DNA of 64,000 nucleotides, taken from Virgibacillus senegalensis. Lineage in GTDB: Bacteria > Bacillota > Bacilli > Bacillales > Amphibacillaceae. Positions within the stretch are counted from its first letter, which is position 1, and each line of letters begins with the position of its first letter. Made by a program: the position numbers and the translations under genes. The DNA is taken from contig NZ_LN611424.1 of NCBI RefSeq assembly GCF_000821245.2, forward strand, positions 1,009,965 to 1,073,964. Direction: 5' to 3'. The notes below the pieces were generated by a model, which ran no database searches, had not been told where the DNA came from, and saw nothing but the letters and a program-made list of their open reading frames with translations. Shown here one piece after another: positions 34,098 through 43,007 of the stretch.

Positions 34098-34152
34098 TTC
34101 AAGCTATCATTCAATTTTATATAATCTATGTCCCGCCTCAATTTGGCGGGGC
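34098..34152 (+). promoter_or_regulatory. comFA promoter and leader hairpin
   Basis: TTCAAG (34098-34103), 16 bp, TATAAT (34120-34125). The expected RNA start near 34132 falls inside GTCCCGCC-TCAATTT-GGCGGGGC (34130-34152), which could also end degV transcription. No clear pair of ComK A/T boxes is seen. Confidence 0.5.
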
Positions 34153-35666
34153 ATCAATCTTGGAAGGAGCTGGTTTTCATTTTTCATTTGTTTACCTCCA
34201 TCCAGTCGTATTTTCATCCCACTTTTGACTGGATTCCCTCTACTAACAAACCCTCTGAAGTAGCCTCTAAAAAAGAAATCCCGGAAAAATATTTTGTACA
34301 TGCCAAACGATTTGCCGGAAAACTGTTGCTTAAGGAAGAAATTCCTCTTGATGCTTCTGAATGGAGTGAATTACTCCACGCCAGAGCGTTTGAAGCTGTT
34401 AACTCAATCGAAGGCCATTGGTGGGGATGGCGCTGCCGCCGCTGTGGCAACAAGCTGCGCCGACAATTTGCAAATATCCCTTGCGCCCGCTGTAACGAAA
34501 CCCATCTTTACTGCCGTAACTGCGTGGGAATGGGGAGGGTGCTTCAATGCCAGCCGTTGTATGTTTGGACGGGCTCTCCTCCAGAATGGCCAGTTCAGGA
34601 AAACGTGTGCAGGTGGGAAGGGCAATTGACAAACGCTCAAAGGCATGCCTCCGACCGGATTAAGGAAGTGATGGAAGCTGGTAATGGGGAGCTCCTGATC
34701 TGGGCGGTTTGTGGCGCTGGAAAAACCGAGATGCTGTTTGAAGGAATAGGAAGTTCTCTGGAAGCAGGCAAGCGTGTTTGTCTTGCTACGCCACGCGCCG
34801 ATGTGGTCAGGGAACTGCTGCCCCGATTTAAACAGGCATTCCCTGACGTATCAATCTCCGGTTTGTATGGGGGAAGCGAGGATAAAACGGGTGACGGTCA
34901 GCTCGTACTAGCGACAACCCATCAGCTGTTGCGTTTTGCTCGTGCATTCGATGTCCTCATTATCGATGAAATCGACGCATTTCCATATCACAAAGATCCT
35001 TCACTACCATTTGCGGCTGCCCGAGCTGCAAAAAAAGAAGCTGCCCGTGTGTATTTGACAGCAACTCCGAGAAAAGAAGAGCGCCGGCGGATCGATTCTG
35101 GTCAACTAGAATCCGCTTTTGTTCCGGTCCGATTCCACGGACACCCTCTTCCAGTACCCCGCTTTATGCTTTCCAATCGAATGAAAAAGTCATTGCGACA
35201 AAATCTCCCTCCCGACAATTTTTTTGAATGGCTGAAGCATCGTCAGCAACCGAATAGACAGCTATTGATATTCGTGCCACACGTGGAGCTTGCCGGAAAA
35301 ATGGAGAAAGCAATCGGTCTGGTGCTGAATAATCAGTTTGGTTTATCGGCAGTTTCTTCTGTCCATGCTGCCGATGAGGACAGGGAAGAGAAGGTCCGGC
35401 AATTTCGAAATAAACAACTGAACGTGCTGATCACCACAACGATATTGGAACGGGGTGTCACCTTTCCTTCTGTTGATGTGGCCGTGCTGGATGCAGGGCA
35501 TTCTGTATTCGATGAGGCTGCACTTGTGCAGATCGCAGGCAGGGCAGGGAGGAGCCCTGATGATCCGGATGGTGAGGTGCTGTTTTTTCATGCGGGGAAA
35601 ACGAATGCGATGGTAGCTTCCGTCCGTTCGATACAAGCAATGAACAAGCGGGCGGTGAGGATTTGA
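34128..35666 (+). CDS. comFA: ComFA DNA-uptake ATPase/helicase
   Basis: A superfamily 2 DEAD-like translocase driving single-strand DNA import. A four-Cys zinc module (CRRCGNKL, CARCNETHLYCRNC; about 101-130) precedes Walker A in AVCGAGKTEM (about 195), the DEID box in LIIDEIDAF (about 275), TATP (about 312) and a C-terminal helicase half (TTTILERGVTFPSVDVAVLD, QIAGRAGRSP). Start is uncertain. ATG 34128 has no SD and would lie ahead of the likely RNA start, while GGAAGGAG (34162-34169) points to ATT 34179 or TTG 34188. comFB is absent before comFC. Confidence 0.92.
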   Translation: MSRLNLAGHQSWKELVFIFHLFTSIQSYFHPTFDWIPSTNKPSEVASKKEIPEKYFVHAKRFAGKLLLKEEIPLDASEWSELLHARAFEAVNSIEGHWWGWRCRRCGNKLRRQFANIPCARCNETHLYCRNCVGMGRVLQCQPLYVWTGSPPEWPVQENVCRWEGQLTNAQRHASDRIKEVMEAGNGELLIWAVCGAGKTEMLFEGIGSSLEAGKRVCLATPRADVVRELLPRFKQAFPDVSISGLYGGSEDKTGDGQLVLATTHQLLRFARAFDVLIIDEIDAFPYHKDPSLPFAAARAAKKEAARVYLTATPRKEERRRIDSGQLESAFVPVRFHGHPLPVPRFMLSNRMKKSLRQNLPPDNFFEWLKHRQQPNRQLLIFVPHVELAGKMEKAIGLVLNNQFGLSAVSSVHAADEDREEKVRQFRNKQLNVLITTTILERGVTFPSVDVAVLDAGHSVFDEAALVQIAGRAGRSPDDPDGEVLFFHAGKTNAMVASVRSIQAMNKRAVRI

Positions 35667-36358
35667 TGCATTGTTTATGGTGTGATCAAGAAATCGTGAA
35701 CGAAACGCATTGGGGAAATGTTTTGCTGCCTGATCGGGTGAAATATTTATGTGTGAGGTGCGAATCAATGTTGGAGAAGCTTGACGGGGCTTTGTGTGTC
35801 AAGTGCTCCCGGCCCGTTAAGCAAGGGGGCGAAACCTGTCAAGATTGTCGCCGGTGGGAAAAGCTCGACCAGTGGAAAGGGGCCCTGAAGCAAAATCGGT
35901 CTGTTTACGCGTATAATAAGGGGATGCAGGAGATGCTGGCCAAATGGAAGTATCGCGGTGATTATAAATTGCGTGAAGCATTTCAGGTGGATTTTCAGGC
36001 AAGTTATCGGAATGCCTTTAGCAGCGACTTGCGAAAGCACGCAATGTTAGTACCCATCCCATTAAGTGAGGAGCGACTGTACGAGCGGGGTTTCAATCAG
36101 GCAGTGGCGCTGATTGAGTTATTGGATAAATCGGCTTCGCCATTATTGAGCAGAATACATGGCGAAAAACAGTCCAAAAAATCCCGCCGGCAGCGCATCC
36201 AAACTGAAAACCCGTTTTCGATCGTAGAGACGACCGATAAACCGGTCATTCTAATTGACGATATCTACACTACCGGCACTACCCTCCGCCATGCCGCCCG
36301 AACCCTGAAAACAAACGGATCCCCGGAAGTTTACTCCTTTACGCTTGTTCGAAGCTAA
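35666..36358 (+). CDS. comFC: ComFC phosphoribosyltransferase-like competence protein
   Basis: A 230-residue protein. An N-terminal zinc finger with Cys pairs CLWC, CVRC, CVKC and CQDC comes first, then a type I PRT fold with PRPP loop VILIDDIYTTGTTL near residue 190. It is required for transformation together with ComFA and acts on the cytoplasmic side of the membrane. It overlaps the comFA stop by 1 bp. ATG 35666 lies 7 nt after GAGG. Confidence 0.93.
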   Translation: MHCLWCDQEIVNETHWGNVLLPDRVKYLCVRCESMLEKLDGALCVKCSRPVKQGGETCQDCRRWEKLDQWKGALKQNRSVYAYNKGMQEMLAKWKYRGDYKLREAFQVDFQASYRNAFSSDLRKHAMLVPIPLSEERLYERGFNQAVALIELLDKSASPLLSRIHGEKQSKKSRRQRIQTENPFSIVETTDKPVILIDDIYTTGTTLRHAARTLKTNGSPEVYSFTLVRS

Positions 36359-36377
36359 TACACACCTCCAAAGAAAA

Positions 36378-36403
36378 AAGCCTTAGGACATTACCCCAGG
36401 CTT
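36378..36403. terminator. Bidirectional terminator between comFC and the DUF4041 gene
   Basis: AAGCCT and AGGCTT enclose a 14-nt inner part with GG/CC pairs. The T-run is on the minus-strand side, so it mainly serves the convergent minus genes. Confidence 0.65.
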
Positions 36404-36411
36404 AAAACATC

Positions 36412-36924
36412 TTAAGCTATTACTGAATTTTCAATGGCAAGTGTTTGATTATATTCTTCAGCCAACATAGTAGATACAAACTCAACTGTTGGATCTATTT
36501 CTTCAACTAGGTTCCGTAAATTGTCGATGTCAGTTTTAAAAAATTCTTTTCTGAAATTCACTTTATTTACACGCTGTTCTTTTAGCTCAGAATGCAATTT
36601 CTGTTCTAATTCTACTGCGTTGTCACTAAAAACCATAGCATGCACATCAAATTTAAAAGGAACTGATGCACTTCCTAATTCGTCAATTCTTTCTTGAGGA
36701 ATCATTCTTCTTGTCATGCCAATTTTAAACATATTTTCTCCGAAAGATCCTAAATTAGAAATAGCATAAACATATCCCGCTTTTCCAAGTGCTAAACTTG
36801 ATATTTCTTCCTTCTTATCATTGACACTTTTCATTTGCGATTCAAGTTCTTTTAATCTGTCTTCTAACTGTTTTACTTTTAATTCATCTTTCTCCTCTAA
36901 AAGTAATTGTTTATTTCTAGCCAT
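36412..36924 (-). CDS. GIY-YIG-type (T5orf172/MUG113) C-terminal half of a split DUF4041 gene
   Basis: A 170-residue product. An N-terminal coiled coil (about 5-40) is followed by a T5orf172-type GIY-YIG domain with GYVYAISNLGSFGENMFKIG and MTRRMIPQERIDELGSASVP. In relatives I remember, this domain is the C-terminus of a single DUF4041 protein of about 450-550 residues. Here a stop and a 2-bp gap separate it from the N-terminal half, and the usual linker of about 60 residues is missing. It may be translated by coupling or be a decaying gene. Function is unknown; nuclease activity is possible. Confidence 0.7.
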   Translation of the reverse strand: MARNKQLLLEEKDELKVKQLEDRLKELESQMKSVNDKKEEISSLALGKAGYVYAISNLGSFGENMFKIGMTRRMIPQERIDELGSASVPFKFDVHAMVFSDNAVELEQKLHSELKEQRVNKVNFRKEFFKTDIDNLRNLVEEIDPTVEFVSTMLAEEYNQTLAIENSVIA

Positions 36925-36926
36925 TT

Positions 36927-37778
36927 CTATTTCGAGTCTTCAAGATTATTATATTTTAATTGAAATAATAATATTTGTATTTCAGCTTGGAGAGCAATAA
37001 TCATCAAATTATAAATGGTCTTATTACTTTTTGTTGAGTATCTATCCTCAAATTTAGATAATACCTTTTTTATTTCTTTATTCGTTGCAGTAGAAAGCTT
37101 ACGTAGTTCTTTTGAATTATCCGAATGCAAATGAAGAGTCATAACTGTTCCAATCAGCGAGTCATCAGACAATTCCTCTTCTAACTGTTCTATTTGATTT
37201 TCTACTTCTTCAAAATTAATAGTAAAAGGAAATCTCTCATTAAAATTTTTTAATCCAACAACCTCTGACTTATATTTCCTTGCTTGAGTCCTATACTTTT
37301 TTATTTCTTTAAGTAACATTTCATATTCATTGTTCATCGATTCTAGTTTATTTTGTTGTTCTTGTGTTTTTTCTAATACTATTTTTAAATCCTCATTAGC
37401 AGAATTATTTATAGAATCTGCTTCCTTTTTTGCATTACTAATAATTTCTTCTTTTTCTGTGAGAGTATCATTTTTTGTTTCTTCAATTATTTTGTTGATT
37501 AGTTCGTTTTTATTCTCTAGAATAGATGACTTTTCTTCAAGTTCACGTGTAGTGTGCTCTAGTTCTTTGTTTAGGTTGGCTATTTTTTCATCCTTTTCCC
37601 TTACTGGTATATTTAGTAACTCATCCTCTTTCAGATGGTTATAAAATTCACTTCTTTTTTTGGACTGAATTATTAGCAAAATTATAGCTAAAATTCCAGG
37701 AACAACTAGAAAACCTAAAAATGAAAGGCATACAATTACTGTGCTGGAGTACCACCACTTATCTCTATAAGTTGTCAT
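36927..37778 (-). CDS. DUF4041-type membrane-anchored coiled-coil protein (N-terminal half)
   Basis: A 283-residue product with a transmembrane segment at about 12-36, a long coiled coil (about 55-170) and then the DUF4041 core (VVGLKNFNERFPFTINFEEV to ILLFQLKYNNLE), where it stops. It is distinctly more AT-rich than the com and flg genes on both sides and lies inverted between comFC and yvyF, positions that are adjacent in B. subtilis. Horizontal entry is likely. Intact relatives often occur near phage or accessory genes. Confidence 0.7.
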   Translation of the reverse strand: MTTYRDKWWYSSTVIVCLSFLGFLVVPGILAIILLIIQSKKRSEFYNHLKEDELLNIPVREKDEKIANLNKELEHTTRELEEKSSILENKNELINKIIEETKNDTLTEKEEIISNAKKEADSINNSANEDLKIVLEKTQEQQNKLESMNNEYEMLLKEIKKYRTQARKYKSEVVGLKNFNERFPFTINFEEVENQIEQLEEELSDDSLIGTVMTLHLHSDNSKELRKLSTATNKEIKKVLSKFEDRYSTKSNKTIYNLMIIALQAEIQILLFQLKYNNLEDSK

Positions 37779-38112
37779 TTCCTTCCTCCTTGTTAAATGA
37801 TAATTATAATTCTAACATAAATTGGAAGGTGGCAACCTTTTAATAGCAAATTAGGTGATATATATTCAATTAATTTCTTATGCTAACAAATTAGAAGTTT
37901 AACCTTTACTATAAGGTACAGACCTTCCGAAACTAAAAATCCTGTTTTATCAACATTCCACTTAAAAATGAGAGAGAAAAACCCCTGATTGGGTTCAGTC
38001 CCCTCCCGAGCCAAAATCTCTAATTTCTCTCCAAGGGGGACAGTCCCCGGTTCATGTCTCCGGCTGTTCTGCCATTATTTCTCATTCTCTTGTCACGGTT
38101 CAGGGAGTCATG
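37779..38112. repeat. Interval with REP-like units E
   Basis: A gene-free gap. It holds a degenerate unit GGGTTCAGTCCCC (37991-38003) and GGGGACAGTCCCC (38036-38048), here in the same orientation. The part nearest the DUF4041 gene is AT-rich and must carry its promoter (minus strand). Confidence 0.7.
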
Positions 38113-38121
38113 TGCTATAAT
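38113..38121 (+). promoter_or_regulatory. Extended -10 promoter of yvyF
   Basis: TG-C-TATAAT at 38113-38121, 30 bp before the ATG. A TTGTCA at 38090 is spaced 20 bp, too far for a standard -35. Confidence 0.55.
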
Positions 38122-38151
38122 GTACGAAAAATGCTTTTAGGGGGAACGACG

Positions 38152-38571
38152 ATGGGAGAATTAATGAACTGTCCACGCTGTGATGCATTGTTTGTATCTG
38201 GTGTCCGGTCAATTTGCCAGGATTGCTACAAAGAAGAGGAGCGTGCTTACACGACAGTTTACAATTACCTGCGCCCGAGAAAAAATCGCCAGGCCACTAT
38301 CCCGGAAATTGTAGAAGCTACTGGAGTAGATGAAGAAATTATCTATAAATTTATAAAAGAAAAACGTTTACGGCCATCTCAATTCCCGAATTTGACTTAT
38401 CCATGTGATCGATGCGGGACGATGATATCAGACGGTAATCTCTGTAACAACTGCCTGACAGAGATGCAAGCAGACCTGGACGAACAAAGAAAATTGGATG
38501 AAATCGCCCGACGTAACCAACAGAATGTTCAAGAAGCAAACACATACTATACAGTCGAAAAAAAACAATGA
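38152..38571 (+). CDS. yvyF: Flagellar operon protein YvyF (TIGR03826 type)
   Basis: A 139-residue cytoplasmic protein with two zinc ribbons (NCPRCDALFV with ICQDCY, and CDRCGTMI with CNNC) around a MerR/HTH-like middle (EIVEATGVDEEIIYKFIKEKRL). It precedes flgM in flagellar operons of Bacillaceae. Its role is thought to be regulatory but is unproven. ATG 38152 is chosen over 38110 because AGGGGG lies 7 nt upstream and MGELMNCPRC is the family N-terminus. Confidence 0.9.
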   Translation: MGELMNCPRCDALFVSGVRSICQDCYKEEERAYTTVYNYLRPRKNRQATIPEIVEATGVDEEIIYKFIKEKRLRPSQFPNLTYPCDRCGTMISDGNLCNNCLTEMQADLDEQRKLDEIARRNQQNVQEANTYYTVEKKQ

Positions 38572-38579
38572 CTTTTTAT

Positions 38580-38606
38580 TAAACAATACTGCCCATCTGC
38601 CGATAT
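38580..38606 (+). promoter_or_regulatory. Sigma-D promoter of flgM
   Basis: TAAA (38580-38583), a 15-bp spacer and GCCGATAT (38599-38606): a perfect match to the sigma-D consensus. It gives FlgM feedback expression by the sigma factor it inhibits. Confidence 0.9.
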
Positions 38607-38654
38607 TAAGATTAGAGCATGTACGCCAGTTAACCGTGAAAGGAGTGCAGTGCA

Positions 38655-38924
38655 TTGAAGATTAATGGTACCAATCAAACCAACTTTAATCCGTACCAAA
38701 AACAACTGCAGAAGCAGGCGGAAGTGAAAAAAGAATTGACAAACAAAGAAGATAAAATACAAATCTCGAGCCAGGCAAAACAGCTTCAGGAAACGGCGAA
38801 ACCAGATCCGGCACGGCAGCAGCGAGTACAGGAAATTAAACAGGCAGTAGAATCCGGCGAATATAATATCGATCCAAAACAGACTGCTAAGAAGATGATT
38901 GAATTTTGGAATAATCAAGGCTAG
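38655..38924 (+). CDS. flgM: Anti-sigma-D factor FlgM
   Basis: An 89-residue, largely unstructured protein. Its C-terminal half (RVQEIKQAVESGEYNIDPKQ) is the conserved sigma-binding helix region. It holds sigma-D inactive until the hook is complete. The TTG start has AAAGGAG about 10 nt upstream. The sigma-D promoter in front and flgN 14 bp behind match the Bacillus layout. Confidence 0.93.
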   Translation: MKINGTNQTNFNPYQKQLQKQAEVKKELTNKEDKIQISSQAKQLQETAKPDPARQQRVQEIKQAVESGEYNIDPKQTAKKMIEFWNNQG

Positions 38925-38938
38925 AGGGAGGACATCCG

Positions 38939-39439
38939 ATGTCCGTTCAACCGATCGTGGAATCATTACAGCGTATGATCAAGCTGCATGACAGTTTATT
39001 AACCCTTTCAAAAGAAAAAACAGAGTCGCTGAAATCCGGTGAAACAGATAAGCTGCAAAGTCTGATGCTGCAAGAACGAAAGCATGTGCAGGCAATCAAC
39101 CAGGTTGAGAAGCAGCGTCAGCAGGAAGTGGAAGCATGGGCAATTCAAGCCGGCCTTCGTCCGGAAGAAGCTACTGTATCGGTCATCCTTGACCATTTGG
39201 AGGATGAGCAGGAGAAGATAGATTTAGAAAATCGCTTTTTAAAGCTGACCAATGTGCTGTACGACTTAAAACAGCAAGAGAACCTAAATCAGGATCTAAC
39301 AAGGCAATCCTTACAATTCATTCAAATGTCAATAGATATGATGGATCCTTCCTTGAAAAATATGAATTACGGAAATGCAAAGATCCAGCAGCAGGCATCA
39401 CAATCATCCAAGCGTTCGCTGTTTGATTCAAAAGCGTAG
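38939..39439 (+). CDS. flgN: Flagellar chaperone FlgN
   Basis: A 166-residue helical protein typical of FlgN export chaperones for FlgK and FlgL. Long amphipathic helices run through about residues 1-130 (SLQRMIKLHDSLLTLSKEKT, LQEERKHVQAINQVEKQ-like repeats), with a Gln/Ser-rich tail. GGGAGG precedes the ATG. It is followed directly by flgK. Confidence 0.9.
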   Translation: MSVQPIVESLQRMIKLHDSLLTLSKEKTESLKSGETDKLQSLMLQERKHVQAINQVEKQRQQEVEAWAIQAGLRPEEATVSVILDHLEDEQEKIDLENRFLKLTNVLYDLKQQENLNQDLTRQSLQFIQMSIDMMDPSLKNMNYGNAKIQQQASQSSKRSLFDSKA

Positions 39440-39458
39440 GGAGAGAGGAGTAACAAGT

Positions 39459-40991
39459 GTGAGTTCAACTTTTAACGGATTAGAGGTAGCCAGACGTGCG
39501 CTGACGACCCAGCAATCCGCTTTATATACCACCGGTCATAACATAGCCAATGCGAATACGGAGGGTTTTACCAGACAGCGAGTCAATTTCGAACAGACGG
39601 GTCCATACCCGCCGGCATCTCGAAACAGACCACAGATTCCAGGGCAAGTAGGCAGCGGTGTCCAGGCGGGGTCAATTGAACGGGTCCGTGACCAGTTTTT
39701 GGACAAGCAATACCGAAGCGAGAATGCCAAGTTCGGTTACTATGACTCCAAAGCAAGTGCGATGGAGCAAATGGAATCGATCATGAACGAGCCGTCAGAG
39801 CAAGGGCTGTCGAAAACAATGGATCGTTTTTGGCAATCGCTTCAGGACTTGGCTACCAATAAAGACGAAGGCTCCAGGTCTGTTACGGTGCAACGGGCTA
39901 CTGCGGTTGCTGAGACGTTTAATTATGTTTCCGATTCTTTAAATTCAGAAAGAAGCAATCTGCAGGAAGAAATGAATGTTACGAAAAAGGAGATAAATTC
40001 ATTAGTCAGGCAGATAAACAACCTAAACAAACAAATCGGGGACATTGAACCCCACGGTCTGGTACCTAATGATTTATATGATGAACGAGACAGATGTATA
40101 GATAAGCTCTCCGGCCTTGTGAATATCAATGTTTCCTATGAAAGCAGCGGTGGACAGCCAAACGCGATTGCACAGGGGAAAGCAACTATCACTTTGGCTG
40201 ATGCACAAGGAAAAGATACAGACACCGTCTTGATCGACGCATCATCTGGCGAGTATAAGCAAATGGAAATAGGTCTTGATGATAAACAAAATGTAGAGCA
40301 ATTCAATTTTAAAACCATTGACAAGGATGGCAATGAAACATCGACTGATTCCATTGCTGCGGCTGATTTTTCTTCTCAAGGTAAAATGAAAGCACTCATG
40401 GAATCCAATGGCTACATAGATGGTGGCGAAGCAGTTGGGGAATATCCGGATATGCTGGACGAGTTGAATTTTTTAGCTGAAAACCTAACTGCCGCACTTA
40501 ATGAAGTTCACGCTCAAGGTGTTGATGCCAATGGTGGCCCTGGGCAGGAATTCTTTGTGATTGACGACCCGGAAAATGCTGCCGCATCGATAAAAGTATC
40601 TGAAGCAATTCAAGAAGATAGTGACTTGATTGCTGTCAGTGCCAATGGAGACAGCGGTAATGGGGAAAACGCGCTCGCCATGGCTGAAGCAATGCGTAAG
40701 AAAGGTGTCGGCGAACTGGGAGAAGGTTCGTCGATACAAAGTTACTATGAAGGGGTTATCGGTGAAATGGCCGTGGTTGCTCAGGAAGCCGATCGGATGC
40801 AAAGCAACGCTACGGTACTCAGAGATCAAGTGGATGCAAATAGACAATCGGTCAGTGCCGTATCGCTCGATGAAGAAATGACAAACATGATCAAATTCCA
40901 GCACGCATACAATGCGGCTGCACGGAATATGACGACCGTGGATGAAATGCTTGATCGGATCATCAATAATATGGGATTAGTCGGAAGGTAG
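39459..40991 (+). CDS. flgK: Flagellar hook-associated protein 1
   Basis: HAP1, about 510 residues, forming the first hook-filament junction ring. The conserved N-terminus is SSTFNGLEVARRALTTQQSA with NIANANTEGFTRQRVNFE. The C-terminus has VSAVSLDEEMTNMIKFQHAY and AARNMTTVDEMLDRIINNMG, as in the rod/hook family. The frame opens at 39375 inside flgN, but GTG 39459 follows GAGAGGAG by 8 nt and gives the family start. Confidence 0.96.
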   Translation: MSSTFNGLEVARRALTTQQSALYTTGHNIANANTEGFTRQRVNFEQTGPYPPASRNRPQIPGQVGSGVQAGSIERVRDQFLDKQYRSENAKFGYYDSKASAMEQMESIMNEPSEQGLSKTMDRFWQSLQDLATNKDEGSRSVTVQRATAVAETFNYVSDSLNSERSNLQEEMNVTKKEINSLVRQINNLNKQIGDIEPHGLVPNDLYDERDRCIDKLSGLVNINVSYESSGGQPNAIAQGKATITLADAQGKDTDTVLIDASSGEYKQMEIGLDDKQNVEQFNFKTIDKDGNETSTDSIAAADFSSQGKMKALMESNGYIDGGEAVGEYPDMLDELNFLAENLTAALNEVHAQGVDANGGPGQEFFVIDDPENAAASIKVSEAIQEDSDLIAVSANGDSGNGENALAMAEAMRKKGVGELGEGSSIQSYYEGVIGEMAVVAQEADRMQSNATVLRDQVDANRQSVSAVSLDEEMTNMIKFQHAYNAAARNMTTVDEMLDRIINNMGLVGR

Positions 40992-41001
40992 GTGACTGAA
41001 A

Positions 41002-41871
41002 TTGCGCGTAACACAAGGGATGCTTTCGAATAATATGTTGAAAAACTTAAGCAACAGCTATAATAGTTTAGGGACCTATATGGATCAATTATCGACGGGG
41101 AAAAAGATAAATCGGCCTTCTGATGATCCAGTGGTCGCTATGAAAGGTATGAATTACCGCACGCAAGTGACAGAGATTGAGCAATATCAGCGTAACACAA
41201 GCGAAGTTCATAACTGGATGGACAACTCTGATTCGGCTTTGGATCAAGCTACGCAAGCTCTTCAAAGACTACGGGAATTAGCGGTTCAAGGCAGTAATGG
41301 AACGTATGAAGATGGACAAAGGGAAAACATGGCACAAGAAGTTGATCAATTGCGCGATCATTTGGCTGACATTGCCAATACGAAAGTGAACGGGAAATAT
41401 ATTTTCAATGGTACGAAAACCGATACCCCTCCTGTAATCGATGGTGAAGTCCAGGAGGGTGGTGGAGACGTTCTAGTCGAAGTGGCCAGCGGCACTAAGT
41501 TAAAGGCCAATATTGATGCCGGAGAAGTATTCAGTAGTGACTTGTTCGACGATATTCAAGCTTTCTCTGATGCCTTGAGGTCTGATATACCTGATGAAGA
41601 AATGGGTGCCAATATTTCTTCGCTGGATAATCATATCGACAATGTAGTAAACGAGCGAGCAGATTTAGGTGCACGCATGAACCGGTTAGATCTTATAGAA
41701 GACCGCCTTTCTTCTCAAGAAGTTACAGCTAACAAAATGATGTCAGATAATGAAGACATTGATTTAGAAAAAGTCATCATGAAACTAACCACTCAGGAGA
41801 GTGTTCATAGGGCCGCTCTCAGTGCCGGGTCACGAATTATCCAGCCAACTTTGACAGATTTTCTAAGATAA
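41002..41871 (+). CDS. flgL: Flagellar hook-associated protein 3
   Basis: HAP3, 289 residues, related to flagellin. The N-terminal D0/D1 helices are MRVTQGMLSNNMLKNLSNSY and DQLSTGKKINRPSDDPVVAM. The C-terminal helix is AHRAALSAGSRI-like (TTQESVHRAALSAGSRIIQP). The TTG start is preceded by AGGTGA. It lies 10 bp after flgK. Confidence 0.95.
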   Translation: MRVTQGMLSNNMLKNLSNSYNSLGTYMDQLSTGKKINRPSDDPVVAMKGMNYRTQVTEIEQYQRNTSEVHNWMDNSDSALDQATQALQRLRELAVQGSNGTYEDGQRENMAQEVDQLRDHLADIANTKVNGKYIFNGTKTDTPPVIDGEVQEGGGDVLVEVASGTKLKANIDAGEVFSSDLFDDIQAFSDALRSDIPDEEMGANISSLDNHIDNVVNERADLGARMNRLDLIEDRLSSQEVTANKMMSDNEDIDLEKVIMKLTTQESVHRAALSAGSRIIQPTLTDFLR

Positions 41872-41948
41872 AAATAATTTTGGTGAAAGCACTTGCCCTC
41901 TATATGAGCGGCAAGGCTTTTTACTATGAAGGGAATGGAGGAGCACGT

Positions 41949-42539
41949 ATGCAACTGCCTCAGGTCAGAATGCAATCTAAACTGGCAAAAATCCAAATCA
42001 CGCAGACACCGGTACAGCAAACCATTAAACAACCAAAAGCAGAGCAAACAATCAGACAACCCCATGCTGAAGTTACCATGCAACGCATACCGTCCAAAAT
42101 GACTATTGATCAATCAAAAGCTTGGGAGGATATGAATCTTAAGAGTGCTGCCAAGAGCATATCTGAAGCGGCTCAAAAAGGGAAAGAGGCAGTATATAAG
42201 GGCATGCAGCGAAGAGTGAGCCAAGGGGAGCAACTGATGAAAATTGAAAATGGAGGAAATCCAATAGCCTCTCAAGGAAAACAAAATGGGGAAAAACCAA
42301 TGAAGCAATTCAATATTGGCTGGATTCCATCCCATTTTGCCGTGAAAACCGATTACCAGCCGTCCGAGCTGAAGATAAATGTCCAAACCCATGAACCGAT
42401 TATTGAAAATAAGCCGAACAAGCCAATCATCAATAATCAACCCGGTGGAGTAGAAACATCTATTCTTCAAAAGGAGAGTTTGGATATTGACTTTGCAAAT
42501 TTGAAATTTAAAGGTATTGATTTTGAAATGTTGATATAA
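41949..42539 (+). CDS. yviE: YviE-like DUF6470 protein
   Basis: About 196 residues, always found between flgL and fliW in Bacillaceae. It begins MQLPQVRMQSKLAKIQITQT and is rich in Gln, Lys and short beta-prone repeats (IKQPKAEQTI, IRQPHAEVTM). No signal or membrane segment is seen. Function is unknown; context says flagellar. The open frame reaches back to 41880, but ATG 41949 has GGAGGAG upstream. Confidence 0.85.
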   Translation: MQLPQVRMQSKLAKIQITQTPVQQTIKQPKAEQTIRQPHAEVTMQRIPSKMTIDQSKAWEDMNLKSAAKSISEAAQKGKEAVYKGMQRRVSQGEQLMKIENGGNPIASQGKQNGEKPMKQFNIGWIPSHFAVKTDYQPSELKINVQTHEPIIENKPNKPIINNQPGGVETSILQKESLDIDFANLKFKGIDFEMLI

Positions 42540-42552
42540 AAGGATGATGAAT

Positions 42553-43005
42553 ATGAAAATAAAAACAAAATATTTGGGAGAAGTAGAGATAGATAGAGAA
42601 AAGGTGATCGCTTTTCCACATGGAATTCCGGGTTTTATTGAAGAGAAGGAGTTCGTTTTGTTAGATTTTCCAGACAACCCTGTCTTTCAAATATTACAAT
42701 CTATCAACACCCAACAACTAGCCTTCATCGTTACTGCACCTTATCAATTTAACAGTAGTTACGAGGTTGAATTAGATAAAGCCATTTTAGATGTATTAGA
42801 AATAAATGAAGAACAAGAGGTAGTCATTTTGGCCATTATTTCATTAAAAGAGCCATTTGAAAAAAGTACGATAAATTTACAGGCTCCCCTTGTTATAAAT
42901 AACAGGAATTGTATGGGAAAACAGTTTATAACGAATAATAAAAGATATGGTACAAAGGAACCAATCAATGTTGAATCCATTTCCTCTAGTGAGAAGGGGG
43001 ATTAA
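42553..43005 (+). CDS. fliW: Flagellar assembly factor FliW
   Basis: FliW, about 150 residues, binds flagellin and the allosteric site of CsrA, linking flagellin level to its translation. Signatures are [20 protein letters not shown] at the N-terminus and VTAPYQF in the middle. Three Met codons are in frame; ATG 42553 has the right spacing from AAAGG. It overlaps the csrA region by 1 bp at TAATG. Confidence 0.94.
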   Translation: MKIKTKYLGEVEIDREKVIAFPHGIPGFIEEKEFVLLDFPDNPVFQILQSINTQQLAFIVTAPYQFNSSYEVELDKAILDVLEINEEQEVVILAIISLKEPFEKSTINLQAPLVINNRNCMGKQFITNNKRYGTKEPINVESISSSEKGD

Positions 43006-43007
43006 TG

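Noticed and set aside
36412-37778. Toxin-antitoxin pair
   Set aside because: Order and sizes could suggest one, but both frames match halves of one known domain arrangement, so a split gene is simpler.
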